From Myxococcales bacterium (GTDB lineage Bacteria; Myxococcota_A; UBA9042): 64,000 nt of DNA. Of this stretch, positions 28,974 to 36,942 are shown piece by piece. The position numbers and the translations under genes are program-made. The notes beneath the pieces were generated by a model. That model was not told the origin of the DNA. It ran no database searches and was given only the letters and a program-made list of their open reading frames with translations. Numbering within the stretch: the first letter of the stretch is position 1; each line of letters starts with the position of its first letter. The stretch lies in the NCBI GenBank assembly GCA_947491025.1, contig CANLIC010000003.1, positions 1-64,000 of the forward strand, in the 5' to 3' direction.

Positions 28974-29628
28974 CGCGCCTCCGGCGGCCGAGGCCGGTGG
29001 CGACGAGCAGCAGGGCCGTGGCGAGGGCGGCGAGCAAGGTCGCCATGCCCGCCGCCTCGGCGTCGCGACCCGCCTGCACGGCGTCGTAGATCGCCAGCGC
29101 CGCGGTCTGTGTGGCGCCCGGCAGGTTGCCGGCGATCATCAGCGTGATGCCGAACTCCCCGAGCGCCCTGGCGAATCCGAGGGTCAGACCGGCGACGATG
29201 CCCGGCCGCGCCAGCGGCAGCACGACGCTCCAGAGCACTCGCGCCGGCGTCGCCCCGAGCGTCGCAGCGGCGGCAGCGAGACGGGGGTCGACGCCATCGA
29301 TGGCGGCACGCGCGGCCCGCAGCACCAGCGGCAGCGCCGCGATGGCCGCCGCCAACACCGCCGCCGCCGGCGAGAAGAGCAGCGGGGCGCCCACGCCTTG
29401 TTCCCAGGCGCTGCCGAACGCGCCGTCGCGGCTGAGCAGCCGCAGCAGGGCGTAGCCGAGCACGGTGGGAGGCAGCACCATCGGCGCCGTCAGCAGGGCG
29501 TCAAAGAGGTCGCCGAGAGCGCTCCGCCGTCGCGTCAGGAGCGCCGCGGCCCCGACGCCGAGGACGCCAGCGAGGCAGGTCGCCAGGGTCGCCACTGTGA
29601 AGGAGCGGAGCAGGGCCTCGAGGTTCAT
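28963..29628 (-). CDS. modB: Molybdate-type ABC transporter permease (ModB)
   Basis: 221 aa from ATG 29628, which overlaps the modA stop (ATGA). About five to six membrane helices and the EAA-type cytoplasmic loop AAAATLGATPARVLWSVVLPLARPGIVAGLTLGFARALGEFG, the latter being the permease-ATPase interface. Other segments are ALLTAPMVLPPTVLGYALL and MATLLAALATALLLVATGL. It forms the membrane channel of the molybdate importer as a homodimer with ModC. Confidence 0.9.
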   Translation of the reverse strand: MNLEALLRSFTVATLATCLAGVLGVGAAALLTRRRSALGDLFDALLTAPMVLPPTVLGYALLRLLSRDGAFGSAWEQGVGAPLLFSPAAAVLAAAIAALPLVLRAARAAIDGVDPRLAAAAATLGATPARVLWSVVLPLARPGIVAGLTLGFARALGEFGITLMIAGNLPGATQTAALAIYDAVQAGRDAEAAGMATLLAALATALLLVATGLGRRRRDGF

Positions 29629-30497
29629 GGCCCGCCCGCTGGCAGCAGGCCATGTCGACGCAGAATGCCGCGTCCGGCCTCGCCGCCGACAAAGGCTGCG
29701 AAGGCCTTGGCGTCCGTCACCGCGCCGCCAAGGCGACAGACGACCAGCTCCTGCAATAGCGGAGGGTGCAGCGCGTGGTCGACGGCTCGCCAGGGGTGCT
29801 GCTTGTCGGCGATGACCAGCGATAGCGCGGTGATGGCGACGTCGGCCTCGCCGGCTGCGGCAATTTGCAGCGCCTGGCGGACATTCTCGCCGTAGACGAC
29901 GCGCGCTTGGACCTGCGTCCAGACGCCCACCTTCTTCAGCGCCGCCACCGCCGCCGCGCCGTAGGGTGCGTGCTCGGGGTGCGCGATGGCGATGCGCCGA
30001 AATCGTGCGTCGATGAGGTCTTCGAGCCGCGTCGGCGGCGCTGCTTCGCCCTTGCGGCTCCACATCGCCAAGGCGCCCCTGCCGAGGCTGCGGCGGCTCG
30101 TGCCATCGCAGGCGCCGGCCTCGACGGCGAGGTCGGTGTAGCGCGGATCTGCGGCGGCGAAGGCGTCGAAGGGCGCCCCGGCGCGAAGCTGCTGGGCCAG
30201 CTGGGCTGAGGACGCAAAGCTGAAGACGACCGGCCTCCCGCCGGCGGCGTGGAAGGCCTGGCCGAGCGCTTCGAGCGCGCCAGCGAGGTTGGTAGCGGCG
30301 GCGACCCGCAAAGGCTGCTGCGACGTCGGTGCTGGCGTGCAGGCGGCGAGCGCCAGCGCTGACGCGAGGATGACGCAACGCGCGCGCCTCGGTTCATGCC
30401 GTGGACGCCTTGCAACAAGCGGGCCGCGGGTCCGCCTGCGGATGGCGGTGGCAGGCACGCCGAGGTCGCTTCTCGGCCGGCGGATCTTCCAAGCCAT
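29625..30497 (-). CDS. modA: Molybdate-binding lipoprotein (ModA)
   Basis: 290 aa with ATG 30497, chosen because it overlaps the regulator stop by one base (TGATG). This gives an unusually long N-region (about 40 residues) before the hydrophobic core CVILASALALAAC, lipobox Cys53; a GTG at residue 14 is the alternative. The mature part has the ModA pattern: VAAATNLAGALEALGQAF, FSFASSAQLAQQLRAGAPFDAFAAADPRY and later IAHPEHAPYGAAAVAALKK. The SAQL serines and the DAFAAAD stretch are where molybdate binds in known members. It delivers molybdate or tungstate to ModBC. Confidence 0.88.
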   Translation of the reverse strand: MAWKIRRPRSDLGVPATAIRRRTRGPLVARRPRHEPRRARCVILASALALAACTPAPTSQQPLRVAAATNLAGALEALGQAFHAAGGRPVVFSFASSAQLAQQLRAGAPFDAFAAADPRYTDLAVEAGACDGTSRRSLGRGALAMWSRKGEAAPPTRLEDLIDARFRRIAIAHPEHAPYGAAAVAALKKVGVWTQVQARVVYGENVRQALQIAAAGEADVAITALSLVIADKQHPWRAVDHALHPPLLQELVVCRLGGAVTDAKAFAAFVGGEAGRGILRRHGLLPAGGP

Positions 30498-31606
30498 CAC
30501 GCCGCCGCCGTCCACGCGACGCGCCGGCCGGCCTCGCGCACGTCGTAGCCGAGGCTGCTCAGCTCCTGCCGCGCGGACGCCGAGCACAGCACCTCGAGCA
30601 GCCGCTCCACGCGCGCGTCGCCGAGCAGCGCGGTCGGCACGATGAGGTCGAAGCGCTCCTCGACCAGCGGCACAAAGCGCAGCCCGTAGGCGCTGGCGGC
30701 GTCCCAGGTGGCGACGCCGACATCGGCCGCACCCAGCGCGATGGCGCTCGCCACGGCGAGGTGTCCGGCTGCGACGACGCTTCGGCCCTGCGCGGGTTCG
30801 GCGGGCAGACCCTGGGCAGAGAGCGCCTCCTCGAGCAGCGCGCGTGCCCCGGCGCCCGGCTCGCGCCAGGCAAGGCGCAGGTCTCGTCGCCCGAGGTCGC
30901 TTGAGCGCAGGATCTCGCTCTCACCCCGCGCCAAGAGGCCCGCCTGCCAGCTGCCGAGCGCGATCGCCGTCAGACTGAGCCCCGGCGCTGCCAGCTGCGC
31001 CCGCTCGAGGGTGGTGGGCGCCAGGCCATGGCTCGCCGTCAGCGGCTGGTGGATGCCGACGACATGGGCATGCCCCTGCGCCAACGCCCGCAGCGCGGCG
31101 CCGTTCGACGCTGGACACCACAGCGTCCGGCCACCGCCCGGTGCCCCGCGCAGCCGGTCCGCCAGCAAGCCCAGGCCGGTGGCGCAGCCCATCAGCAGGA
31201 GGTTCTGGCGGGCGTTCTGCAGCGGTCGTAGCAGCGCGACGCTGGCGGTGTCGCCGACGACCTGTTGCGCCAGCGCATCGGCCGCGACGTGGGCGTCGTC
31301 GGCACCGAGCGGCACGCCGATCCACCGGTCGCGCACGACCGCCAGGCCCAGCCGCGGCGAGCGCAGCGGCCCGGTGAGCGCCACCTGCAGCGGTGGTTCC
31401 GGTGCCGGCGCGCCGAAGAGGTCCTCGACCTGGCAACCGAGCACCCGCGCCAGGTCGAGCGCGACGTCGACGCCTGGGATCGTGCGCTCGGCCTCGATGG
31501 CGTTGACGCTCTGACGCGACATCCGCGCCTGCTCGGCCAGCGCGGCCTGGCTGAGGCCTCGTGCCTTTCGGAGCTGTCGCAGGCGGGAGATCGGCATGAC
31601 AGGCAT
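30497..31606 (-). CDS. XRE-HTH regulator with periplasmic-binding-protein-like domain
   Basis: 369 aa (ATG 31606; ATG 31597 three codons later is also possible). The N-terminus is an XRE helix-turn-helix: SRLRQLRKARGLSQAALAEQ, RMSRQSVNAIEAER. Residues about 90-360 form a PBP-like domain (LLLMGCATGLGLLADRL, GIHQPLTASHG, LAVASAIALGAADVGVAT). This is the HTH_3 plus PBP_like arrangement, which binds a ligand directly in the cytoplasm. As it heads modABC, molybdate, tungstate or a cofactor is the likely signal. No ModE-like gene is present. The stop overlaps the modA start (TGATG). Confidence 0.82.
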   Translation of the reverse strand: MPVMPISRLRQLRKARGLSQAALAEQARMSRQSVNAIEAERTIPGVDVALDLARVLGCQVEDLFGAPAPEPPLQVALTGPLRSPRLGLAVVRDRWIGVPLGADDAHVAADALAQQVVGDTASVALLRPLQNARQNLLLMGCATGLGLLADRLRGAPGGGRTLWCPASNGAALRALAQGHAHVVGIHQPLTASHGLAPTTLERAQLAAPGLSLTAIALGSWQAGLLARGESEILRSSDLGRRDLRLAWREPGAGARALLEEALSAQGLPAEPAQGRSVVAAGHLAVASAIALGAADVGVATWDAASAYGLRFVPLVEERFDLIVPTALLGDARVERLLEVLCSASARQELSSLGYDVREAGRRVAWTAAA

Positions 31607-31616
31607 TGTTGTCGGA

Positions 31617-31637
31617 TGTCAATGATGGTTGTCAATG
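31617..31637. promoter_or_regulatory. Direct repeats upstream of the mod operon
   Basis: TGTCAATG occurs at 31617-31624 and 31630-31637, 13 bp apart and immediately 5' of the regulator start. A further related TGTCGGATG overlaps the first. These could be the binding sites of the operon's own HTH regulator (autoregulation). Confidence 0.35.
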
Positions 31638-31780
31638 GCTCTGGCGCGGCTGCGGCTGCGTGCGGCGCTCGGCGTTGGTGGATGGCGGCACCTGACGCCA
31701 CGAAAGCGCCTGGTAATGCTGCGGGCAAAGCCCGGCCTCGGGGAGGCTGGGGACCTTGGGCTGCACGCGCGAGAAGGAAA

Positions 31781-32600
31781 GTGAAATTGCCGTACAAGAC
31801 CAGGTAACGGGTCAGGAACTGGCCAGCCGATGAGGCATCTCTGCGACAACGTTGCGACGTCACTGTCTGGTTCGAGGAACCCGCCGTGAACGCCTGGAAC
31901 CATTCGGGGAGCAGAAGGCCTGGGGGCAACAGCCCTTCAACGACTTGGCGATCCTGTCGACGCTCACCAATCGGACCCATTCCACCTGCCCCTCAGGCAG
32001 ACGGATGGCTTCGTTGCCTCCCTGATCGGACTGATGGACCTGGATTTTGCGACGCTGGACCACTCGACGCTGTCCCGGCGTAAGGCATTGGTGGCGGTGC
32101 CCGCGCGGACTGCGCACCCTACCTGCCCCATCCACCTGTTCATCGACGCGACGGGGCTGAAGATGGTGGGCGACGGCGTGTGGCACGCGCTCAGGCACAA
32201 CCCGGCGAATAAGCGCAGTTGTTGCTGCACGTTGCAGTCTTGCGCGGATGCCGGAGGCTTCATCATCGCCTCCACGCTGACCTCAAGCGGAGCGGACGAC
32301 CCATCGGTCGCCGTCACGATGATCCAAGGGGTGGGCACGGGCATCGGACACTTCACCCGCGAAAGCGCACGCGAGACCCGGGCGGCCTATGAGGCGCTGA
32401 CCTCTGTGGGTGGAGTCGACGTGACTCTGGTGATACCGCCCATGACGTGCCCAAAAAGTAGACAGCAATGGCCTGCAGGTCCCCCGACGACGTTCTGCAA
32501 CAGCGCGATGCTGCCATCGCCAGGATCGCCGAGGTGGGGCGGCGGTGGTGGCGTGAAGACGAGGCGAAAGGCCTCGATCAGACCTCACGCCGAGCTGTGC
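31781..32600 (+). pseudogene. Decayed IS5-family transposase (left copy)
   Basis: A GTG at 31781 with AAGGA upstream starts VKLPYKTR followed by a TAA at 31805. Removing this nonsense codon gives RVRNWPADEASLRQR...VTVWFEEPAVNAW, the N-terminus of IS5-family transposases. A frameshift near 31900-31910 leads to WGQQPFNDLAILSTLT, another near 31975-31983 leads to LPLRQTDGFVASLIGLMDLD and IDATGLKMVGDGVWH, and a third near 32478 gives DVLQQRDAAIARIAEVGRR. The conserved VENAFFRYK end is lost. It is inactive and lies immediately 5' of the ATPase gene. Confidence 0.72.
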
Positions 32601-32789
32601 AACTACGCCGTCCAACAGCGCCGCGCGGCACGCGCCCGACGCCGCGAGGGCCGCCGTATTGTGGACAAGCATCGGCGCGAACAAGTCGGGCGGCATCGCG
32701 CGCCCCGGTTGACGGTTGGTGCTTGCGCGATGATCCGCCCCGCACAGAGCGATGGGTCTCGCCCAGTCGCCCCTGTTCGAGGTCAAACC

Positions 32790-34124
32790 GTGCGGATCGA
32801 GCGCATCGTCATCCACAAGCTCAAGCACATCGCGCCCCACACTGAGCTGCGCTTCGGTGATGGAGTGAACGTGGTGCTCGGCAAGAATGGCACCGGCAAG
32901 ACCACCTTGCTCAGGTTGCTGACACACGTGGCTCGGTTGGATTTTTCGCCGTATGCCCGGGAAGACTGTCGTGTCGAGGCGACGCTGAAGGTCGGAGCGA
33001 CGCAACTGGATGTGCAGTTTCGGGCCGAACTTGTTCCAGATTCCACCGTTGGCCAGGTAGAGCAGGGCGATTTGCGGGCGCCGGTCAGGCAGCGGCCTCT
33101 GCAGGCTGCGCTTTGGAGTTTCGAGTGCCATCTGATTGATATGGAAGCGAAGTTGGACTGGATTGCTACGATCAACTCCGCAGGGGTTCGGACAGCGGTG
33201 GGCGAGGGTGCCGAGCGGCTGTCGCAAGGTCTGGATGCGGAGCTTTCGCGACACTTCGGTTATCGCATGTTTGCCAGCCTGATTGCCCCGCAGACTGCGT
33301 TGGAGATAGCCCAGTCGCAGCGACGGCCGCTCAGGCCCGAGCTTGTGGATGCTCTGAATTGCTACGCGGCGTCCCGGTACGATGAGGCGTTGGGCACGTG
33401 GAATGCGATATTGGCGGAACCCCATTCCATCCCTCCTGATGGTCCTGTCGTCTCGTCCATTCGAATTTGGAAGAGGGGAGACGAACCGAGTGCAGCAACT
33501 TATCAGTACGCCCACACGCCGTTGGGTTTGTGTCTCTCTGGTCAATTCGTTGGGAGCAATGGCTTCTCCACGCGTGCTCAACCTGGTTCAAACCAGTTCG
33601 CTTCGCTCACCAGCGCTCTTGATGTCCATGGGATCGAAGGTCAGGCTAGGCTGACGCAGTCCGTCACGGAGAACGGCGTGACGGTCGCCGACTACGAAGG
33701 CTGGGACTTCCGGATTTACCTCGACGACAAGACCATCGTCAGCCACGACCAGCTCAGCTTCGGCCAAAAGCGCCTGTTTGCCTTCTTCTGGTACCTCGCC
33801 TGCATCCCGCACGGCGTCGTCATCGCAGACGAGCTCGTCAACGGCTTCCACCACGACTGGATCGCCGCCTGCCTCGACGAGATCGGCGAGCGGCAGGCCT
33901 TCGTCGCCAGCCAGAACCCGCTGCTGATGGACTTTTTGACCTACGAATCTGCAGGCGACATTCAAACGCGATTCGTGCTCTGCAGCAACGAGGCCCGCGA
34001 AGGCGGCGGCCACCACTGGCGCTGGCGCAACTTCGACCCCGACGAGGCGGCGCGTTTCTTCGCGGCCTATGAGGGCGGCATCCAGCACGTCAACGAAATC
34101 TTGCCATTGGGTGGATGGTGGTAG
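32790..34124 (+). CDS. SMC/OLD-like AAA ATPase, candidate defence effector
   Basis: 444 aa from GTG 32790, preceded by GAGG seven bases upstream; the frame also runs upstream through the transposase pseudogene, which I exclude. Walker A is VVLGKNGTGKTTLL (residues 29-42). The ABC-like signature is LSFGQKRLFAF (about 320-330), Walker B is VVIADELVNGF (about 343-353), and the switch region ASQNPLLMDF follows. No separate nuclease domain is seen in this protein. It is an SMC-like ATPase of the type paired with TOPRIM proteins in OLD/PARIS/AbiL-like systems. Its 3' end overlaps the next gene by 10 nt, showing co-translation. The middle of the gene is less GC-rich than the surroundings. Confidence 0.75.
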   Translation: MRIERIVIHKLKHIAPHTELRFGDGVNVVLGKNGTGKTTLLRLLTHVARLDFSPYAREDCRVEATLKVGATQLDVQFRAELVPDSTVGQVEQGDLRAPVRQRPLQAALWSFECHLIDMEAKLDWIATINSAGVRTAVGEGAERLSQGLDAELSRHFGYRMFASLIAPQTALEIAQSQRRPLRPELVDALNCYAASRYDEALGTWNAILAEPHSIPPDGPVVSSIRIWKRGDEPSAATYQYAHTPLGLCLSGQFVGSNGFSTRAQPGSNQFASLTSALDVHGIEGQARLTQSVTENGVTVADYEGWDFRIYLDDKTIVSHDQLSFGQKRLFAFFWYLACIPHGVVIADELVNGFHHDWIAACLDEIGERQAFVASQNPLLMDFLTYESAGDIQTRFVLCSNEAREGGGHHWRWRNFDPDEAARFFAAYEGGIQHVNEILPLGGWW

Positions 34125-34930
34125 CGACGGCTCCCTGTGTGAACGTCCTGGTGATCACCGAGGACAGCGGCGAGCAGGCGCAGCCGGTGCTCAAGGCGGT
34201 GTTGCGCGCAGCCATCCTGCTCGTCGATCCCGACTGCGATACCAGCCGTGTCGCGTTCGAGCCACCGGGCAATCAGGCGAAGCTTGCTGCCCGCGCAAAC
34301 GCTTGGAAGGCCCGGCCGCACGGCGGCGGACGCGGCACAGCTGGTGCACATCGCGATCAGGCAGTGATGCTCTCGCGGAGTATCGCTGAGTGGCTACTGC
34401 GCGGCTCCCGACACGTCGTTTGCCAGCACTTCGATGCCGATCAGACGTGGAGCCGGCGAGCGCAAGCCGACACGCCGAACGCCCATACCAGGAACATCGC
34501 TGAACCTGTCGCGGCGATTCTTGCGGATCCTGCGTCGGTCGCTCGCGATCCGAAGGCCGCCAGAGCTGCGCTGCAGGGTGACGATCTCGAGCGCGCCCGC
34601 GGACGGTTGATCGAGATCGTGCCGCATTACTCCATCGAATCCTGGCTCTATCAAAACCTCAGTGTGGCTCGGAACATCTGTGCAGAGATCGGTCAACCGC
34701 CTGACCTCGTCGCTCAACTGGAGGCTTGGACCGCCAACCGCGGTCAGCTCGATGAGATCGATGGGCTGAAGGACACGACCCCGCTCGGGGACCGTCATAA
34801 CAGGCGCCTCGCGACCTCCGCCTGGCCTGCTGCGGAGGTCGTTGCCATCGGCAAGTCCTTCGCCATGGCCGTTCAGCGGATGGGGGCCTCAACCGATCTC
34901 CGCACGGCTCTCGCAGAAACCCGCGCATAG
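34115..34930 (+). CDS. TOPRIM/DUF4276-like partner protein, candidate nuclease
   Basis: 271 aa. ATG 34115 overlaps the ATPase stop by 10 nt; a later GTG at 34139 is possible but lacks a Shine-Dalgarno. The beginning VNVLVITEDSGEQ has an acidic residue where TOPRIM folds have the metal-binding Glu; VCQHFDADQTW gives a DxD-like motif, and PHYSIESWLYQN resembles the conserved I-E-x-W-L element of DUF4276-like proteins. Further conserved-looking sequence is RRLATSAWPAAEVVAIGKSF. These are pattern matches by eye. The expected role is a nuclease or RNA/DNA-cleaving effector controlled by the ATPase next door, as in OLD/PARIS-type systems. Confidence 0.62.
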   Translation: MVVATAPCVNVLVITEDSGEQAQPVLKAVLRAAILLVDPDCDTSRVAFEPPGNQAKLAARANAWKARPHGGGRGTAGAHRDQAVMLSRSIAEWLLRGSRHVVCQHFDADQTWSRRAQADTPNAHTRNIAEPVAAILADPASVARDPKAARAALQGDDLERARGRLIEIVPHYSIESWLYQNLSVARNICAEIGQPPDLVAQLEAWTANRGQLDEIDGLKDTTPLGDRHNRRLATSAWPAAEVVAIGKSFAMAVQRMGASTDLRTALAETRA

Positions 34931-35019
34931 ACGATCCGCTGGGGACCGATCGGGACAGGGCCGCGATCGTCACGATGTTCGAACATTGCCAAGGACCGGA
35001 GTGCGCCAGCACTGTCGGC

Positions 35020-35163
35020 GAAGCCGGGAGCTGGTTCGACGAATCCGCGTTGAACGCGTGGGATGCTTCGGAGAGCAGAAGGCGGACTCTTTTCCGCCTG
35101 GCCCTCAGGCAGCCGGAGGGCTGCGTGGTTTCTCTGCTTGGGCGGATGGCCCTTGCCGCTTGA
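35020..35163 (+). pseudogene. IS5-family transposase fragment (right copy)
   Basis: The frame WFDESALNAWDASESRR followed by RTLFRLALRQPEGCVVSLL matches the left copy (VWFEEPAVNAW; LPLRQTDGFVASLI). Compared with the left copy, a stretch of about 60 bp is missing after GAGCAGAAG, and it stops at 35161. Only an N-terminal piece remains. Confidence 0.62.
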
Positions 35164-35196
35164 ATCGCAAGCGCGCTCAGGTTGTTCATCAGCCTG

Positions 35197-35673
35197 CTAG
35201 CGCTCCTCGAGCCTTGCGATGACCGCCCCCAACACACGCCGCGCTTCCGCCAGCGACGCGGCGCCGACCGCGGACTCCACCTCGGCGTCGATGCCGTCCA
35301 GGACACCAACGCCATGCAGCAATCCCGCCTTGCCGAGCTCGGTCCAGACGATGCGTTTGGCGCGCCCATCGGCCGGGTCAGCGGCGCGGGCCAGAGCCCC
35401 CATCGCCTCGAGCTCGTCGACCAGCTGCTGCACCGCCTGCTTGGTCACGCCCACCCGCTGCGCCAGCTCGGTCAGGCGGATGCCCTCGAAGGGGATGTGC
35501 GGAAAAAGCGCGGTGTGGGCGGCCCGGATGTGGGGGGCGCCCGTCGCCTCGCGGACCCGGCGCAGGGCCTCGTCGTTCAAGAGCCGGGAGGCTTTGAACA
35601 GGAGCTGCGCGAAGTTGGCCTGCTTGCGCGCCTCGAATGCGGCGCGGTCGAAGGGGGGCTGCCCTTCGCTCAC
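35197..35673 (-). CDS. MarR-family transcriptional regulator
   Basis: 158 aa. GTG 35673 is chosen because it overlaps the TGA of the upstream DUF4336 gene (GTGA); the open frame reaches 14 codons further. Winged-helix core: RLTELAQRVGVTKQAVQQLVDELEAMGAL and wing ARAADPADGRAKRI, with dimerisation helices on either side. The genetic coupling suggests that it controls the DUF4336 gene or senses a ligand related to it. Confidence 0.85.
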   Translation of the reverse strand: MSEGQPPFDRAAFEARKQANFAQLLFKASRLLNDEALRRVREATGAPHIRAAHTALFPHIPFEGIRLTELAQRVGVTKQAVQQLVDELEAMGALARAADPADGRAKRIVWTELGKAGLLHGVGVLDGIDAEVESAVGAASLAEARRVLGAVIARLEER

Positions 35674-36395
35674 TGGCCGCAAAGCTGGGCTGGCGCCGCC
35701 GGCAGAAAGCGCCACGCCGCCTCCAAGGCGTCCCGGCAGTCGTTTTCCACCGGCTGGCCATGGCCGAGGACGGCGCGCTCGATGGGCAGCTCGAGCAGCC
35801 GATCGACGCTGCGGCGGGCGGCGCGGCGGTCGTCAAAGGCGGTCCAGCGCAGGGCTCGGCTTACAGCGACCTCGTCGTAGAAGCCCATGGCCTTGCTGTA
35901 GAAGACCGTCCAGGCGTGCGTCGGGCGCCCGACGTTGTGGACCAGATCTGCCGTCAGCAGGGTGCCCGAGTCGCGGTGGTAGAGCGCCGTCTCCTCCAGG
36001 CGGAAGCCCGCAATCGGCACCTCGAGCAGGCCGTCGCCAAAGCCGCCCTCGTCGCTGCCGAGCTGGCGCGCCGGCGGCAGGTCCGGGCGCTTGCGCTGCA
36101 ACCCCGCAGGTGCGTGCAGGCGAGCGGCGGGAAAGGCCGCGGTCCATTGGCCGATCCAGAGGTGGTGCAAGAGGTTGGGGGCGATCAGGTGGGCGACAGG
36201 CCCAAGGGCCGTGACCGCGGCGCGCCGTTCGTCCGTCAGCGGTAGCGGCGCCCAGACGGCGACCTCGCCCGAAGGCAGCCGCAGCGCCGCCATCGTCGCC
36301 CGCAGCTGCATGCCGATGAACGAGACCGGCCCGTCGGTGACGATCACGCCGTCGGTGAGGGGCCGCATGGGGCACTGTTGCTCTAGACCTGACAT
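35670..36395 (-). CDS. DUF4336 family metallo-beta-lactamase-fold protein
   Basis: 241 aa; ATG 36395 has GGAGGAG upstream. Family hallmarks are IAPNLLHHLWIGQWTAAFPAA, LHAPAGLQRKRPDL, TALYHRDSGTLLTADLVHN and AVLGHGQPV. The HH pair, the LTADLVHN Asp and the terminal GHGQPV could be metal ligands, but the HxHxDH of canonical enzymes is replaced. The MarR gene starts inside its stop codon. Compare with the paralogue at 18562-19266. Confidence 0.82.
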   Translation of the reverse strand: MSGLEQQCPMRPLTDGVIVTDGPVSFIGMQLRATMAALRLPSGEVAVWAPLPLTDERRAAVTALGPVAHLIAPNLLHHLWIGQWTAAFPAARLHAPAGLQRKRPDLPPARQLGSDEGGFGDGLLEVPIAGFRLEETALYHRDSGTLLTADLVHNVGRPTHAWTVFYSKAMGFYDEVAVSRALRWTAFDDRRAARRSVDRLLELPIERAVLGHGQPVENDCRDALEAAWRFLPAAPAQLCGQ

Positions 36396-36489
36396 CGCCA
36401 CTCCTCCTGGCCCGCCACGCGACGGGTAGAGGAGAGGCTGGCGATGGCGCCGGAGAAAGTCAAGCTCACTTGACGAATCCCGCGGCGCC

Positions 36490-36903
36490 TCAGGCGTCGC
36501 TGCGGGCCCGGACGCGGTTGTCGCGCGGGCCGTGCTCGAGCTCGACCAGACCCAGGCGCTCGAGCAGCGGCGGCAGGTACATGCCGAAGCGGCCGCGGTA
36601 ACCCTTGCGCTGGCCGTACCAGCCGCCGACCGGGTTGTCCCCGGCGCGTCCCCACGCCTCGACGGTGCCCGGCTTGGGCTCCTTCTGCTCATCGGCGGCG
36701 CCAAGCGGCATCCAGTCGCCGTGCTGCCGTAGCATTGCAGCGAGGTCGTCGACGGCCCGGGCCAGGTAGGTCAGGCGGGTGGTGCCGACCATGCAGACCA
36801 GGAGCGGCGGCGAGGCGTTGTCGTCGCGGTAGATCGTGTAGGCCGACGTGCCGGGGGGCGTGTTGAGCTGCCAGGGATCTTGCGGGGTGCCATTGCCAGA
36901 CAT
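36490..36903 (-). CDS. Small conserved cytoplasmic protein
   Basis: 137 aa; ATG 36903 is preceded by GGAGGAA. The sequence NGTPQDPWQLNTPPGTS, LGAADEQKEPKPGTVEAWGR and NPVGGWYGQRKGYRGRFGMYLPPLLE is of a well-conserved small family found in many proteobacteria that I recognise by pattern but cannot name with certainty. No signal peptide or membrane segment is present. It lies between a DUF4336 gene and an AraC regulator on the same strand. Confidence 0.7.
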   Translation of the reverse strand: MSGNGTPQDPWQLNTPPGTSAYTIYRDDNASPPLLVCMVGTTRLTYLARAVDDLAAMLRQHGDWMPLGAADEQKEPKPGTVEAWGRAGDNPVGGWYGQRKGYRGRFGMYLPPLLERLGLVELEHGPRDNRVRARSDA

Positions 36904-36942
36904 CGAGATTCCTCCTGCCTGCGGGTGCAGGCGTCTTGGCCG

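Larger units (their letters stand above)
31781..35163 (+). mobile_element. IS5-remnant-bounded accessory island with an ATPase/TOPRIM-like pair
   Basis: Two IS5-family transposase remnants in the same orientation bracket 32790-34930. The interval has visibly lower GC than its neighbours in places (for example 33400-33600), and the two enclosed genes overlap each other. No terminal inverted repeats or target-site duplications were picked out by eye, so whether it ever moved as a composite element is open. Confidence 0.4.

Noticed and set aside
32034..34124. One continuous frame that would fuse transposase sequence to the ATPase
   Set aside because: The first 250 residues are a frameshifted IS5 remnant. 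GTG 32790 has a Shine-Dalgarno and begins the typical ATPase N-terminus, so the fusion is accidental.
35025..35045. tRNA-like GGTTCGA...AATCC stretch
   Set aside because: Only a T-loop-like string; there is no acceptor stem, anticodon arm or D-arm around it, and it falls within the IS5 fragment frame.
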